Source: Poa pratensis | Lineage: Eukaryota; Streptophyta; Magnoliopsida; Poales; Poaceae | Direction of reading: 5' to 3' | NCBI GenBank assembly: GCA_947311845.1 | Contig: CAMZMU010000063.1 | Coordinates: forward strand, 56,742,902 to 56,806,901 | Length of the DNA: 64,000 nucleotides | Shown here: positions 21,190 to 33,491 of the stretch, in pieces | Layout of the letters: every line of letters begins with the position of its first letter | How positions within the stretch are numbered: position 1 is the stretch's first letter | Notes under the pieces: model-generated | What the model was told of the DNA's origin: nothing | The model's database searches: none | Seen by the model: the letters and a program-made list of their open reading frames with translations, nothing else | Translations under genes and position numbers: made by a program

Positions 21190-24100
21190 AGGAGCTAGCG
21201 AACGAGAGAGTAGCTGCAAGTACGAAAACCGGCTAACAGGGGAGCCACCCCAGCATCTAAAAAAAACAACAACAACGATAGCTGGCTAACAAGGGAGCCA
21301 CCCCAATCTCAAAGAGCATCAAGAGGACCTTCTACTCGGACTCCTCCTCGGGCGATTTGATGTATATAACAGCTTGAGCTTGCCGACCAGCGCCTCGAGT
21401 CTTGGCCGATCCATGTCCTTGGCGTTTAAGCACCACAGCTGCAGGAAAATAAGACTTTTGTAGATCACATCAGCAGGGTGTTTGATAATCCTGCGCTCAA
21501 TGGAGAGCTTATTGCGAATATTCCAAAGTGCCCAAGATTGCGCAACGAAAAGAGCCCAAACCACCCTACGCGTTTGACCTGACAAACTGCTAAGGATGGC
21601 AATGAATTGCGCAAAATTAGCCGGACACCAATGAATCCCTAAGAGTTGACGCAGCACACTCCAAGCAAACTTTGCAAGAGAGCAAGAAAAGAACATATGC
21701 GACGCGTCCTCCGCCGCGCCGCAAAGGGCACAGAACCCGTCCGAAGGCCCCTGCCTTGAAGTGAGAACCTGCCCAGAGGGTAACCTGTCTAGGATTAGCT
21801 GCTAGGAGAAGATCTTTATTTTCAGCGGTAACTTCGCTGCCCAGACGTCACGGAAATAGGCAACAGACGCCCCTTGTGCCAGCTTAGCGTACATAGACGC
21901 CACCGAAAACTGTCCCGACTCCTCTAAAGACAAGAAACCGAATCGAGCTCCTCCGAGAGATGAATCTGGTCGATCAACTGCAAAAGTTCGACCCATTGAA
22001 CTCTGGCCGCCTCCGAAAGAGAGCGGCGGAGTCGAATGGAGTTATTAACTACCGAGGCCACTGAAATCTGTTGATTGTCGCAAACCGCAAAGATTAGGGG
22101 GAACCTGTCTTTTAGAATGCCGGCCCCCTGTCAGCGATCCGTCCAGAAGGAGTACGCTGCCCATTGGGTACCACATGTCTCGCCCCTAACTTGAACAGAT
22201 GTTTAATTTTTCCCAAGCTCTTCCAAAACTGTGAGCCACCCCGGCTCGAGCTTGCGAAAATATCGTCATTAACTAGGTATTTGGCCCTGACTAATTTGGG
22301 CCACATACTGTCCTGATCCTGATACAATTTCTAGACCCATTTAAGCATCAAAGCTTTGTTCATAAGTTTGGAGTTCACAAGACCTAACCCTCCAAATTCC
22401 TTCGGTCGACATACCGCCGGCCGGTTTAGGAGGTGATACTTCCTTTTGGGTCCCGATCCTTCCCGATAGAATCGGGCTCTATGAGAGTCAAACTTTGCAT
22501 GCACACCGTCTTGCAAGAGAAAGAGTCCCATGGAAAACATAGGTAGGTTGGCAAGACATGAGTTGGAGAGGATGAGCCTCCCCCCGAAGGACAAAAACCT
22601 CCCAACCCACGGCTCAACCCTGGCCGCAAGTTTCAGCACCAAGAAGCTCCATTGGTCAATTGTAAGTTTTCTGTCAGCTACTGGTAACCCCAAATAAATG
22701 AAAGGGAACGAGCCTAATTTACAGTTGAGCATATCCACCACCCTTTGGCGGTGTTCACGAGGCTTGCCCATAACAATGACCTCGCTCTTATGGTAGTTGA
22801 TTCTAAGCCCTGACATCTCCTCGAAGCACATCAGAATAAATTTCAGATTAGCGATCCCCTGATCGTCATCTTGGATCATAATTAAGGTGTCGTAGGCGTA
22901 TTGAAGGTGATATATTCCCCCTGGAATGAGGTGCGGCACAACCCCCTGGATGTGCCCAGCAGCAGAAGCCGCGGACAGCATGACCGATAGAGCCTCTGCG
23001 GCGAAGTTGAAGAGCAGGGGTGATAACGGATCTCCTTGGCGAACCCCTCTCTTATTGTGGAAGAAAGGCCCCATCTCACCGTTGATCGAGATGGCAGTCT
23101 GACCCCCCTGGACCAGCTGCATTAGTCTATGAATTACGCCTGCATCGAACCCCTTCCGACGCAGGACTTCGGTGAGAAACTCCCAGTTAACTCTGTCGTA
23201 GGCCTTTTCAAAGTCGATCTTGAGTAAAACCCCACCCAACTTTTTCTTTTTCAGTTCGTGAACAATCTCCTGCAGAGCCAAAGCGCCATCCAGAATGAAA
23301 CGGCCCTTGATAAAAGCAGTTTGGTTGGGACTTATGACTCTGTTCGCAATAGGGTCAAGACAAGTCGCAAAGGCTTTGGACACAATCTTGAAGATAACGT
23401 TGATCAGCGCAATCGGACGAAATTGAGAGATCTGATCCGCACCCTGGACCTTAGGTATCAGCGAGAGCACCCCGAAATTTAATCTTGCAATGTCAATTCT
23501 GCCCAGGATAAAGTCATTGAGAATATGAAGGACCCCATGTTTCACCAAGCCCCAGCATTGTTTGAAGAACAGAACCGGAAACCCATCCGGTCCTGGCGCC
23601 GTATCCAACTTCATAGACATCACTAGGGTTTCCAACTCCTCCTCGGAGTAAGTTAACGCTAGCGACATATTTTCTTCTGGTGAGACGCACCTTACCCCCA
23701 CCCAAGTGTTCGGTGCGAGCCCACACCACCGAGGGGCCTCCGTGCCCATCAGTGACCTATAGAAATTGTAAATGTGCTCTTGCAGAGCCAACTTGTCCGA
23801 GATTGTGCCCTCGGGTGTTGACAGAGAGGTGATTAAGCATTTACGACGCCGCCCGTTGGCAATCGCATGAAAATAGCCCGTATTGGCATCCCCCCGGAGT
23901 GCCCACCTGACCCTGGCTCTCTGCCTCCAAAATTCCTCTTCCAACTTGAGGATGTCCAGTAGTTGTTCCTCCAGGTGAAGACGGAAAGCCCAATCTTCCT
24001 CGTCCAAACCATCCGAATCCGCCCACAGGTCCAAGCCTTTGATTTGAGAAAGGATAGAATCCTTCCTTGCCTTGGCACCCTTGCCAAGGTTACGGCTCCA

Positions 24101-24975
24101 CCCGCGAAGGAACTGACGGAGGTTTGAGCTCATAAAGCTCCACCAGTCCACAATGTCTCTACCACCGACCACCCTGGCCAAGTGGTTCCATTTATTCATC
24201 AACAAGGGCTTGAAGTTTTCCAGTTCAAACCAGCCCGCTTCGAAGAAAAACCTATTGCTACGGACAAGGGAGCCCTCTCCCGAGTAAAAGAACAAAGGGG
24301 TATGATCCGACCCCAAGCTTGTTTCGGCCACTAGGGAGCACACCGGAAAACGGACATCGATTTCAGGGGAAATAAACACCCTATCTAGGACACTCCAGAC
24401 TGGGTTTAGCTGCTTGTTAGACCATGTATACCGCGCACCCGTGTGTGGTAGCTCTTTAAGCGCCCACCTCCCAATGTGGTTATTGAACAAGTCTATTCGC
24501 GTCCAGTTCAACCTATCATTATTCTTGTCTTCCGCCGAGCGAATCAAGTTAAAATATCCTCCCATGAGAATTGGATGTGCACATCTGGCAATCTTGGCAG
24601 AGAGTTCGTCAAGAAAGGCGCTAGATCTGGCATGATCCGCTGGACCATAAACCCCAATTATGTCCATGAACATGCCAGATGGCCTATGTAAAGCTGACGC
24701 GCTAATGAAGCTCCGACCTTTCTCACATGTCCCTACCTCAAAGATGCTATCCTTGATGCCAGCAGGATGCCACCGGAATGCCCGTTCGCCGGCAACCAAC
24801 TCCAGAAGAATTTATCTCCGACCTCAAGGCTCTGAAGTTCATTGTCCGAGAAATCTTGTTTAATCGTCTCTAAAAGAATCACCAAATCGATATGATGCTT
24901 ACGGAGGTAATCTTTGAGAAGGGTTCGACGTCCCCGTACCCCGAACCCTCTAATGTTCCAGAAAAGAACACGCAT
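21190..24975 (-). pseudogene. LINE ORF2 (endonuclease-reverse transcriptase), inactive
   Basis: Begins at the ATG at 24975 (RVLFWNIRGFGVRGRR), an APE-type endonuclease start, with LVILLET carrying a metal-binding Glu. A frameshift at about 24780 moves to the main open frame (to 22331), which has SDHTPLF, PGPDGFPVLFFKQCW, LLKIDFEKAYDRVNWEFL and GVRQGDPLSPLLFN. Two hallmark residues are altered: the usual GGDFN is GGYFN (24548-24559), and the RT YADD box is YAYD (22889-22900). After a stop at 22331 the protein continues in broken frames: LVRAKYLVNDDIFASSS, a zf-RVT-like part near 21800-22000 (AAKLPLKIKIFS), and a tail at 21319-21696. Retrotransposition by this copy is impossible. Confidence 0.88.
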
Positions 24976-24990
24976 TAGGACACTACTCCT

Positions 24991-27900
24991 TTAGCCCGTG
25001 CTTGGCGGGTTATCATGCGTCGGCCCACCGACGCCGGAGTCTTCACTGCCCTCTTTCTTGAAGGCAAAATTCTCCCCAGGCCCTCCTGGAGATATCACGT
25101 CTTTGTCGGCGATGGAGACGCCACTAGGCCCTGGTTCCCCCTGGACCAGGACAGTCGCCTCTAATTGCGTGTTCTCATTCTCTTTTTGTTCCTTCTCCTT
25201 CTTCTCTTTTTCTTTATTTTCTCTCTCCAGTTGCGCGGCTTTCAAGGCCAGTTCTGCCAGAACTAGTTCCCTTGCTTGAATCATCGAAACCACCTGTTCA
25301 GCGTTTCCGCCCGCTGGGTCCAACACCACACAACTATCCCTAGCCACTTGCAGAAAATCTAGAACAGGACGCTCATGAAGAATAGTGAACTTAGAAATGG
25401 GAGATGTACCTGTGTCGTTTTTCTTCTGAAGTCGCAGCAGCGGGCGTTCAAGGACCGGGCCCTCCGTGTCGCCCTTGCCCCGATCGCTCTTCCTGGCCAC
25501 CTCCACCGAGACTGGCCGGCTGCGGGGAGCCTTGGCAATTGGCGCCGAGAAAGCCCTGGCTGAGGCATTCGGCGCGAGACCCGCATCTCGCGCTGCTTCC
25601 GATTTCGAGTCCCAGAGCCCTCCAGCAGTGCCAGACTCCTAGACGGCATGTCTTGGTTGCTCTTGCTCCTTAGCTCTGCTGCCCGCTGATACGTCCAAAA
25701 CGTATCTACTTTCCCGAACACTTTTGCTATTGTTTTACCTCTAACTTGTGTGTTTTGGATACAACTAATGCGGACTAACGCTGTTTTCAGCAGAATTGCC
25801 CTGGTGTCTTGTTTTTGTGCAGAAAGTCAACTTTCGGGAAAAACACCAGAAAAGATCTAAAAGCCCCTATTTTACCAGAAGATTCACGAAGCCAGAAGGG
25901 GAGACGGAGAGGGGCAAGGAGCCGCCCTCCTCACCAGCTGGCGCGGTGGGCCCATGGGCCGCGCCAGCCTATGAGGAGGCCGACTCGGCCATCTCCCCGA
26001 GCCCATCTTTCGACTACTTAACCCTTCTGACCTAAAAACGTCGGGAGGTCGTCCACTTCATCCAGAAACATCACCGTACGCCGCCACCATTGCGAAACCT
26101 ATTTCGGGGACCAGAAACTCCGTTCTGGCACTCCGCCGGGACGGGGAATTGGAGGAGATCATCGCCATCATCATCACCGACGCTTCTCCATCGACCATCC
26201 ATGTTTCCCCCATCCATGTGTGAGTAATTCCCTGCTGTAGGCTGAGGGGGATGGTAGGGATTGGATGAGATTGTTCATGTAATAAGTTATAAGATCATTA
26301 GGGCATGGTGCCTAGTATCCGTTGTTAGTACTTATTGATGTTGTTGCAACTTGTTGAGCTTAATGCTTGTCACTAGGGCCCGAGTGCCATGATTTTAGAT
26401 CTGAACATGTTATTGTTTCATAATGATATGCACTGTTTATTGATCATACCTGCAAGTTGTATACACATATTGTTGTCCGGAACCCGCGGTCCCAAAGTGA
26501 CAATAATTGGGACAGCCGAGGGGAATGGCTGCGATATGAGGATCACATGTATTCACGGCGTGTTAATGCTTTGCTCCGGTACTTTATTAAAAGGAGTACC
26601 TTAATTACCAGTAGATTCCCTTGAGGCCCGGCTGCCACCGGCTGGTAGGACAGAAGATGTTGTACAAGTTTCTCATTGCGAGCACGTACGACTATATACG
26701 GAACACATGCCTATGTTTACTTAGTACTTGGATGCTTTATCATTATTATCTGCAATGCCTATGTCTTGATTAATATATGAGCTATCTTATCCATGCAGCG
26801 CCCGTTCATCCATCCCTATGCCTACAGTGTTTTAATCCTACTGTTTACTGCAATCACTACTGCTGTCATTACTTCACTGCTGCTATTATTTCACCGCTAC
26901 TACTGCTATAAAACTGTTGCTACTGATAATCTGTGTCGAGCAAGACTATTCACAGGTGCAGCTGAATTGACAACTCCGCTGTTAAGGCTCTCAAGTATTC
27001 TTTGGCTCCCCTTGTGTCGAATCAATAAATTGGGTTTTACTTCCCTCGAAGACTGTTGCAATCCCTATACTTGTGGGTCATCACCCGCCTCGAGTCAACT
27101 TCTGCCGTCTCCACCGCCCTCCCATCGGAAGGCAACGGCTTGGCCGGAGTCTTCAACATCTGCTGGTCCACTGTTGCGCCACCCTCCGAGGCCGCCGGCT
27201 GCCCACTAGCCAACGACATAGAGGTAGCCAGCACCTGTTTCTTCAGTTCCACCCCTGTCATCGCCTTTGAGCTCTCTACCAGCTTCGGAAGGAATGAACC
27301 ATACTGAGCAATCACAATGGGCTGATCCTTGGGAGGCACCGCAGCCGGTACCTTGTGATGTGTCCCCCCTTTCCCAGACTTGCTCGTTGGATTTTGCTCT
27401 TGCTTTTCCTGGCCTTCTTGGGGTTACGGTCCTCCGAAACCTCCTCATCAGAACTGAGGTCTCTACTGTAGTCCTTGTCATTGTTATCTTTGTCGTGCTT
27501 CTTGGATGTGGGAGGAGACGGAGGAGCCGGGCCCTTCCCGGTGCCGCCAACCTCACGCTCAATGTGCACCTTAAACCCTTTAAGGTTGACGAACAAGGTG
27601 ATGTGGCTCTGCAGAACAACCGGGGTCCTGCAGGCATATCGCACCCGAACCGGCCCCGCCTTGGGATCAGAGATTCAAGGTCCACGGCCAGAGGACGGCC
27701 CAGTTCAAGGGTACCCGCCAGCAGACGGGATTCCACCCGCCACGCCGCCGGGACCCCATGCAGCTTGACCCAAGTAACAGTCAGCGTTTCCTCATGTAGC
27801 GGCTCCACACTCATCTCCGTGACCACTGCTCTACACTCCGAGGCCGGAACGTTGAGCCCGCCCCCGCGGGTAGCCATCCGGAGAAGTTCATTCGAGGGGA

Positions 27901-28675
27901 ACACCAGAGAGAACGTGTTCTCCGACAGCTGCTTCACTTGCCAATCCCAATCTTCTTGCACCAAGTCTTTGAACTCTTCCTCCACCATCAGATCTGAAAG
28001 GATGTTGCTGTCAATCTTCACGGTTGCCTCATTGCGGGGGTTCCTCTCAGGTTCTGCTCTATCTTCATCCACAAACAGAAACCCTCGGCCTTCAGTGCCA
28101 AAGCCCGCCCATCTCGGAGCCGAGGACTTCGGCGGCGTCGTGCAGAGCTTCGCGGGGTGACCCACCTTCTTGCAATTGGAGCAGAACGGCTTCTCGGTGC
28201 ATTTGGACTGCAGGTGCCCTTGGTTGCCGCAGTTGTAGCATGTTACTTGAGATAAATCCTCCGGCGGGGCCCCTCCCACCGGCGCAACTTGTACATGACC
28301 TGACTGTGGCGGCGGCGGCCGAGGCCTCCTGTAGCCGGAATCCCGAGGAGGATCCCCACCCCTAGGGCCGAAGCGAGGCGGGGAGCGGTACCGGTTATCA
28401 GGGCCCCTGCCCATCCGATCAACCGCCCCGCGCCCCTCACGGTTACCACCGTACCTCCCATCACCGCGATGGCGGAAGGCGTCGCCGTCGCGCTCCCGCT
28501 GCTGTCTTCGGTTCTCCTCTTGTTCCCGATCTAGCTTCGCCCTGAGGTCCTCTGCGTCGTAACGGCGGCCCCCGCCGCCACCGACCGGGCCTCCTTGGCC
28601 CTGGCTGTTGCCTTCCCCGCTGCCCGCGCCTCCCCTCCATCCACTGATGCTGCCGGAGTTCCACTCCCGAGCCAT
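24991..28675 (-). pseudogene. LINE ORF1 (zinc-knuckle protein), split by solo LTR
   Basis: The probable start is the ATG at 28675 (MAREWNSGSISGW). The N-terminal part is Gly/Arg/Asp-rich and basic. Two CCHC knuckles follow (about 28150-28240): CYNCGNQGHLQSKC and CSNCKKVGHPAKLC. Then comes a DUF4283-like region (LHGVPAAWRVESRLLAGTLE). Frame changes occur at about 27660 and about 27360. The solo LTR 25687-27083 interrupts the reading region; the C-terminal part resumes at lower coordinates, ends at the stop 24991-24993 and contains a Lys/Glu-rich helix (ERENKEKEKKEKEQKE). ORF1 proteins of this class bind the LINE RNA. Confidence 0.82.
25687..27083 (+). mobile_element. Solo LTR nested in LINE ORF1
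   Basis: A 1397-bp element beginning TGATACGTCC and ending TTGTGGGTCATCA (TG...CA), flanked by the perfect 5-bp duplication CCCGC (25682-25686 and 27084-27088). There is no internal coding domain, primer-binding site or second LTR. It is therefore a solo LTR left by recombination between the two LTRs of a retrotransposon. It is younger than the LINE it interrupts. Its 3' end resembles the LTR end near 1590. Confidence 0.87.
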
Positions 28676-29654
28676 CTCGACAAGGAACGGCGATGCAGAG
28701 CCCGAAAGGAGCGGCGGCGCGACGAGGACCTTGGCTCTGGATTTGTTTCGCCTCACGTCTCTCTTGGTGGCTGGAAACCCTAATGTGAGATCTAGGGTTC
28801 CGGCAGGAATCCAGAGCCAGTTAAGAAGGTGGCAGAGCCAGTTAAGAAGGTGGCGGCGGGAGCCCTTCCCCTCCACCACCGTTCGATCAAAACCCTGCCA
28901 CGTGGCGAGCATCCCGCACCGCACCCTTTGGCCCAGCAACTTCTCCACGGCCCACTCCCTGGACCGCGGAAGCACACAGCCCAGCAAATTCTCCACGGCC
29001 CACTCCCTGGACCGCAGACGCACACGGCCCATGGGCCTGGCCACCCCAGGCACCCAGCCCACCTCGCGGCCCAGCAACCTCGTTGCCTCCCCGAGGCAAA
29101 CCCTAGCTCCACACGCTCCTCCTGCGGCTCCTTCGATGGCGGCGGCGGCGGCGCAGCCACCATCTCCTCCGGCAGCGGCACCACCACCGAGCCCACCAGC
29201 AGCTTCCCAGACGCCCGCACCCCTGTGCCTGGCGCATCTCGCAAGCGCTCGTCCCTGGCGAGCACAACGGCGTGAACTCCACGAGCGACTCCGGCGACCA
29301 CCCCCCAGCGGACGCCGGCGAGGCAGATGCCCGTGCTGACTCCATCGGCGGCGCTAGGTCCCCCTGGGCCTCCCCAACCGACAGATCTCCGCTCTGGTGG
29401 CCAGAACGCTCCCAGCGTGACCGCCCGACGCGGGCTTCGCCTGGCTCGAACTCTTCGTCGAGGATGACCTCTCCTCCGCCATGGCACGCGCCGAGCCGCC
29501 CTCGGCTCCGGCACGCTCCGCCAGGGACCGGCGCCCCTTGCGCCGGCTCCGGCTGCGGTCGCCACGGCGAGGTTCAGGCGTCGCGACCCAATCGCCTCGC
29601 GCGTCGCCTGTCGCCACAGGCACCCTTCGCGTGAGACACATCCTTCGGACCCTC
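28676..29654 (-). promoter_or_regulatory. LINE 5' leader with short tandem duplications
   Basis: The GC-rich segment upstream of ORF1, expected to hold the LINE internal promoter. It contains a 21-bp tandem duplication (starting 28814 and 28835, unit GAGCCAGTTAAGAAGGTGGC) and a 48-bp near-identical tandem duplication (28931-28978 and 28979-29026). Long open frames here on both strands reflect base composition only. Confidence 0.55.
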
Positions 29655-30860
29655 CTCCGTCCGGTTCCACGACCTCGACCTGCCGGCGTACGAGCACCCG
29701 CCGCCCGACCCGACCGTCCCCACGTCCTTCCCGTCCCACATGTTGCCCATGGTGGACGCCTTCCTCGCCCACGCGCGTGCCCCGCTCGCCAGCCTCCTCC
29801 AGAGAGTCTCCGCCCGCCACCGCCGCGTCGTCGTCGTGTACGACCGCCTGAGCTCCTTCGCCGCGGCCGAGGCGGCGCGCCTGCCCAACGGCGAGGCGTT
29901 CTGCATGCAGTGCGTGGCCGTGTCGTACAACGTCGCCTTCAACGACGCCGGGCACCGGCTCCTGCGGGACCACGGCATGGTCTTCCACCCCGTCGACGCG
30001 TGCATGCCGGAGGAGTTCAACGAGTTCCTCGCGAGGACGTGGCAGGACGGGCAGGGAGCGGCGGTTGGCGGCATGCTCCTGAACACGTGCCGTGCGCTCG
30101 AGGGCGAGTTCATCGACGAGGAGGCCAAGAGTCCGGAGTACACCGGTCAGAAGATCTTCGCCATCGGGCCACTGAATCCTCTGCTCGACGCGAGCGCGAG
30201 GTTGCCGGGGCAGGCGCACGAGTGCTGGACTGGCTCGACAAACAACCGCCGGCGTCTGTGTTGTATGTGTCGTTCGGCACCACGTCTTCGCTGATGGGCG
30301 AGCAAGTCGTGAAGATCGCCGCGGCACTTCGTGACAGCAAGCACCGGTTCATCTGGGTGCTGCGAGACGCCGACCGAGCCGTCACCGACGTAGATGGGGA
30401 AGGCGCCGAGAGCCGGCACGCCGCGATGCTGTCCGAGTTTACCAGGCAAACCGAGGGAACGGGGCTGGTGATCACCGGGTGGGCACCGCAGCTGGAGATC
30501 CTGGCGCACGATGCCACGGCGGCGTTCATGAGCCACTGCGGCTGGAACTCGACCATGGAGAGCCTCAGCCACGGCAAGCCGATCCTTGCCTGGCCCATGC
30601 ACTCTGACCAACCGTGGGACGCGGAGCTTATCTGCAAGTACCTGAAGGCCGGTCTTCTGGTGCGGCCATTGGAGAAGCGCCACACATTGGTGCCGTCGGA
30701 GGCCATCAGGGAGGTCATCGAGAAAGCGATGGTCTCCGATGAAGGATTGCAGACGAGGAAGCGTGCAGAGAAGCTTGGGGAGTCCATCCGCGCCTCCGTG
30801 ACCGACGGTGGGTCGTCCCACGAAGACCTCGAGGAATTCATTGCTCATATTACAAGATGA
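29655..30860 (+). pseudogene. cZOG-like copy 3, 3' part (with 1-bp frameshift)
   Basis: Continuation of the gene begun at 20906. It reads [45 protein letters not shown] (candidate catalytic Asp) and [19 protein letters not shown] 1-bp deletion at about 30222-30226, in the segment encoding HEC.DWLD, moves the frame. The rest is open to the stop at 30860: [14 protein letters not shown], the PSPG box 30480-30611 (WAPQLEI to HSDQ) and the C-terminal helix ending AHITR. It differs from the other copies in an inserted [11 protein letters not shown] loop and in [14 protein letters not shown]. The gene is inactivated three ways: LINE, frameshift and promoter displacement. The order of these events is not fixed by the sequence. 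Confidence 0.9.
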
Positions 30861-31378
30861 TGAGCTGAGGGTCAGTACACAAATGACTATGTAACTACCT
30901 TTCAGTACACAAATGCTTCGTTGCTTTCGTGCAAGGCCGGGAGCCCAGGAGCCGAGCTTTTGCCGCCACGGCAGTCGAAGTCAGCCCCTCGTGCTCGTCG
31001 CCGTTGTTGTCGTCGCTTGCCACCGCTGCTTAACACAAGAAACAGAGGAGCAGGAAATCGACAGAAATAGTCTGCCTCTGTTTCTCGTCCGTGCGGTGTG
31101 GGCGTATCAGTCTGGCGGCCATTCAGGTTGAAGCAAAACACTGAGTCATGCTCATGCGAATTGAATTGTATACTTTTCTAAATTTTGGGTGGAGAAAAAT
31201 TATGTTGTCATACAGATCCACTTGGCTACCATGCTGTGCACTACGCTATGAAATTCTTATGGAAAAAGAATAATCGTGCCAACTTTCTCATGTAACCAAT
31301 CATTTTAACTGGTTCAGTAACATGATTTTTGGGCTGTAGCTCCGTATGTCGGCTTGTGATCAGAATCACAAATAATAA
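30861..31378. other. 3' flank of cZOG copy 3, no gene
   Basis: Follows the stop of copy 3. CAGTACACAAATG occurs twice within the first 60 bp. A GC-rich patch at 30930-31100 has no recognisable domain. Nothing else is seen. Confidence 0.4.
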
Positions 31379-32160
31379 TCGTGCCAACGCGGATCATGTG
31401 AACCTAATGATACACTTCTCAAAGAAAGTAAATTATATGCAATTGTACTATAATCCCAAACCTAACAAAGAACCACCTCCAACAATAAGCGTAGCAGTAA
31501 CCACCAAGAGGGCATTTTATTGGCAGGATTTGCGGTTGATATGTGAAGAACAAAGGACCAAAAGAACGTGTTCAAGGGATAACCAACAAATTGTGGTCGA
31601 ACAAGATTCAGCTTATGGCATTAAAGTTATATCAGAACAAATCAATGCTCCAGATTGCATCCAAAAGTGGACACTACATGACTTGATTACACTCTCTTGG
31701 TTTCTGCTGGTGCCTTCCAATGAACAAAACTTGCAATCACCTTTTTCTGCATCAGAATAAGAAACAAAAATAAGAGAAATCGATTATTTACTTGATATGC
31801 AGGCTACCTTGAACGATTTCAGCAGGCACATATGCAGTTGTATCTGCCTTTATTTAAAATCACTGCTCATGGAACTTACTTCCGATATGAAACATGTAAC
31901 CAATGTTTGTGATAGACGTAAGTTCTTAAATGTTATCTACAAAATTTCCAAGAGTTCCTAGGAAACATCATAATCGACAATCCACACATGTCGGTACGCT
32001 ATCAGTCAATTGACACAGGTATTCAGAAAATACATGTATTATACTTCCAGGCGATGAAAATGACTTCAGTGGTTCACCAGCAGTTTTGTAACTTTAACAA
32101 CATTGTGGTTATATAACAATGCATGCATTAACTTCAAAACATTCTATAAGTAAAAATTGG
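31379..32160. repeat. Intergenic segmental duplication, copy A
   Basis: About 780 bp matching 35163-36050 in the same orientation. Shared landmarks include CCAACGCGGATCATGTGAAC, AAGAGGGCATTTTATT, CACTCTCTTGGTTTC and GGTGCCTTCCAATGAACAAA. Copy A lacks about 100 bp present in copy B after CGATTATTTACTT. The block ends just before the duplicated cZOG promoter at 32240. No protein is confidently encoded, although ACTCTCTTGGTTTCTGCTGG to CATCAGAATAA is conserved between the copies and may once have been an exon. Confidence 0.8.
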
Positions 32161-32543
32161 AATTCTATATACACAAGGAGATAGTTCCTATTTATCTTAG
32201 CTACTTTTCACCACACTCACTTGGCGACGATGAGATATTGTGTCAGCGATCCACGACAGCCGTCAAGTTATCATAGATATTTTATTCTGTAAAAAAATAT
32301 TCATAGAGGACTAAAAAAGATATTTAAAAAGAACTAAACTTGGGCAAGAAAAATAAATTGAGAGGGCGGAGAACACAAAAGCCTTTTTCTTGTCGATGAA
32401 GTTAGCACATCACTGTTTTTTTAGGGGAAACTTTATACTCTTTATTCATGTAAAATGTTCAAAGGTACAGAGATTACATCATGGGGGGGTTCCTAGCCAC
32501 AAGTGGTGTCTCACCCTAGAGAGGATGCAAATTTAGCAAGCTT

Positions 32544-33491
32544 AGAGCATCTCCACCGGGGGCCTCCAAATGACCCTCCAAAGCCCAATTGGGGGGTCCG
32601 GACGCCAAAATCGCCCACCAGCGGCACCCCCCAATGCCTCGCCCCGAGCGAAATTGTGTCCGGCACCCCCGAGAGGGCCTCCAAGGGTGTCGGACACTGC
32701 CCGGACATGCGCTCCAACACGGTGGCCCGCCCGTCATAGAGACAAGGCGCGAACAGGTGCTCTAATGGCGCCGTGCAAGAGGTTGTTACGCCCGCGTTAA
32801 TGGAGACGCGTTTGGACAGGCGACGACGGGACGGGACGGCGATGCGTGGCTCGCAAGCGTCGCATTTACCCCGGCCCGCCGCACGCCTGCAGAGCGCCTA
32901 ACCTTTCCCGGCTTTCACAGGCGGCGCCGTGGATGTGTCGCCAGCATTAAACTCCGACGCGACGCGTGCTCACCCACCCGGCGTTTCCCGCCCAGCGCCA
33001 CCGCTTCCTGCTGTTGTAAAACTGCGCAGAAAAAGTAGATCAAACGAAGAATAAGAACACAGATTTTTACGTGGAAAACCCTTACGAGGAAAAACCACGG
33101 AACGCACGAAGGCGTATCACTATAATCGGGAGGAGTATTACATACACAAGAGGACAAACCCTCTACGTGCTATCAATCTGGTGGAACTCTCTCTTTCTAT
33201 TCTATGACTACCTCTAACTATATATGGGGGCAAACAACTCTCTTTCTTGGCGGACAAGAAACAGAGTTGTAGACATGCCTTATTCCGGTAGGACTCCATC
33301 TATAGTACAACAGGATTAGGATTCGGAGCACAACAAAACAACACCCGCCTCGGTTTCTCGCCTCTACCTTGGCCGGCTATAAAAAGGCCCCCACCGTGCA
33401 GCCATTTTGCCACACCAGCACCGACGCTCGCCGTAGCAATTTGACCCCATAGTCTGACGCTACAATAGATCGGCGGCAGTTTGTTGGAGTT
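32544..33491. mobile_element. Harbinger/MITE-like remnant in copy 4 promoter
   Basis: The left end reads TTAGAGCATCTCCACCGGGG, like other TAA/TTA-flanked GAGCATCTCC elements in this window. The right end near 33480 reads TTTGTTGGAGTTTTTTC and appears truncated relative to the expected GGAGATGCTC. The interior is GC-rich, includes a TATAAAAAG at about 33379, and contains the solo LTR at 33012-33343. No protein is recognised. Boundaries are approximate. Confidence 0.45.
33012..33343 (-). mobile_element. Short solo LTR / TRIM-like element
   Basis: 332 bp starting TGTTGTAAAACTG and ending CACAACAAAACAACA (TG...CA). Flanking pentamers are CCTGC on the left and CCCGC on the right, a target duplication with one mismatch. 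The CTATATATGGG motif and the leader-like layout read better on the minus strand. No coding sequence. Confidence 0.6.

Larger units (their letters stand above)
21091..29654 (-). mobile_element. Near-full-length LINE inserted in cZOG copy 3
   Basis: An 8.56-kb insertion between copies of CTCCGTCCG (21082-21090 and 29655-29663). Its 3' end is the poly(T)8 at 21091-21098, so it runs on the minus strand. In order it has a GC-rich 5' leader (about 28676-29654), ORF1 with zinc knuckles, and ORF2 with endonuclease, reverse transcriptase and zf-RVT regions. Removing the nested solo LTR leaves about 7.2 kb, a plausible full length for a plant LINE. Frameshifts and changed catalytic residues show it is dead. 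Confidence 0.9.

Noticed and set aside
28792..30327. 511-codon minus-strand open frame
   Set aside because: It crosses the LINE-gene junction and is antisense to cZOG copy 3 in GC-rich DNA; a composition artefact.
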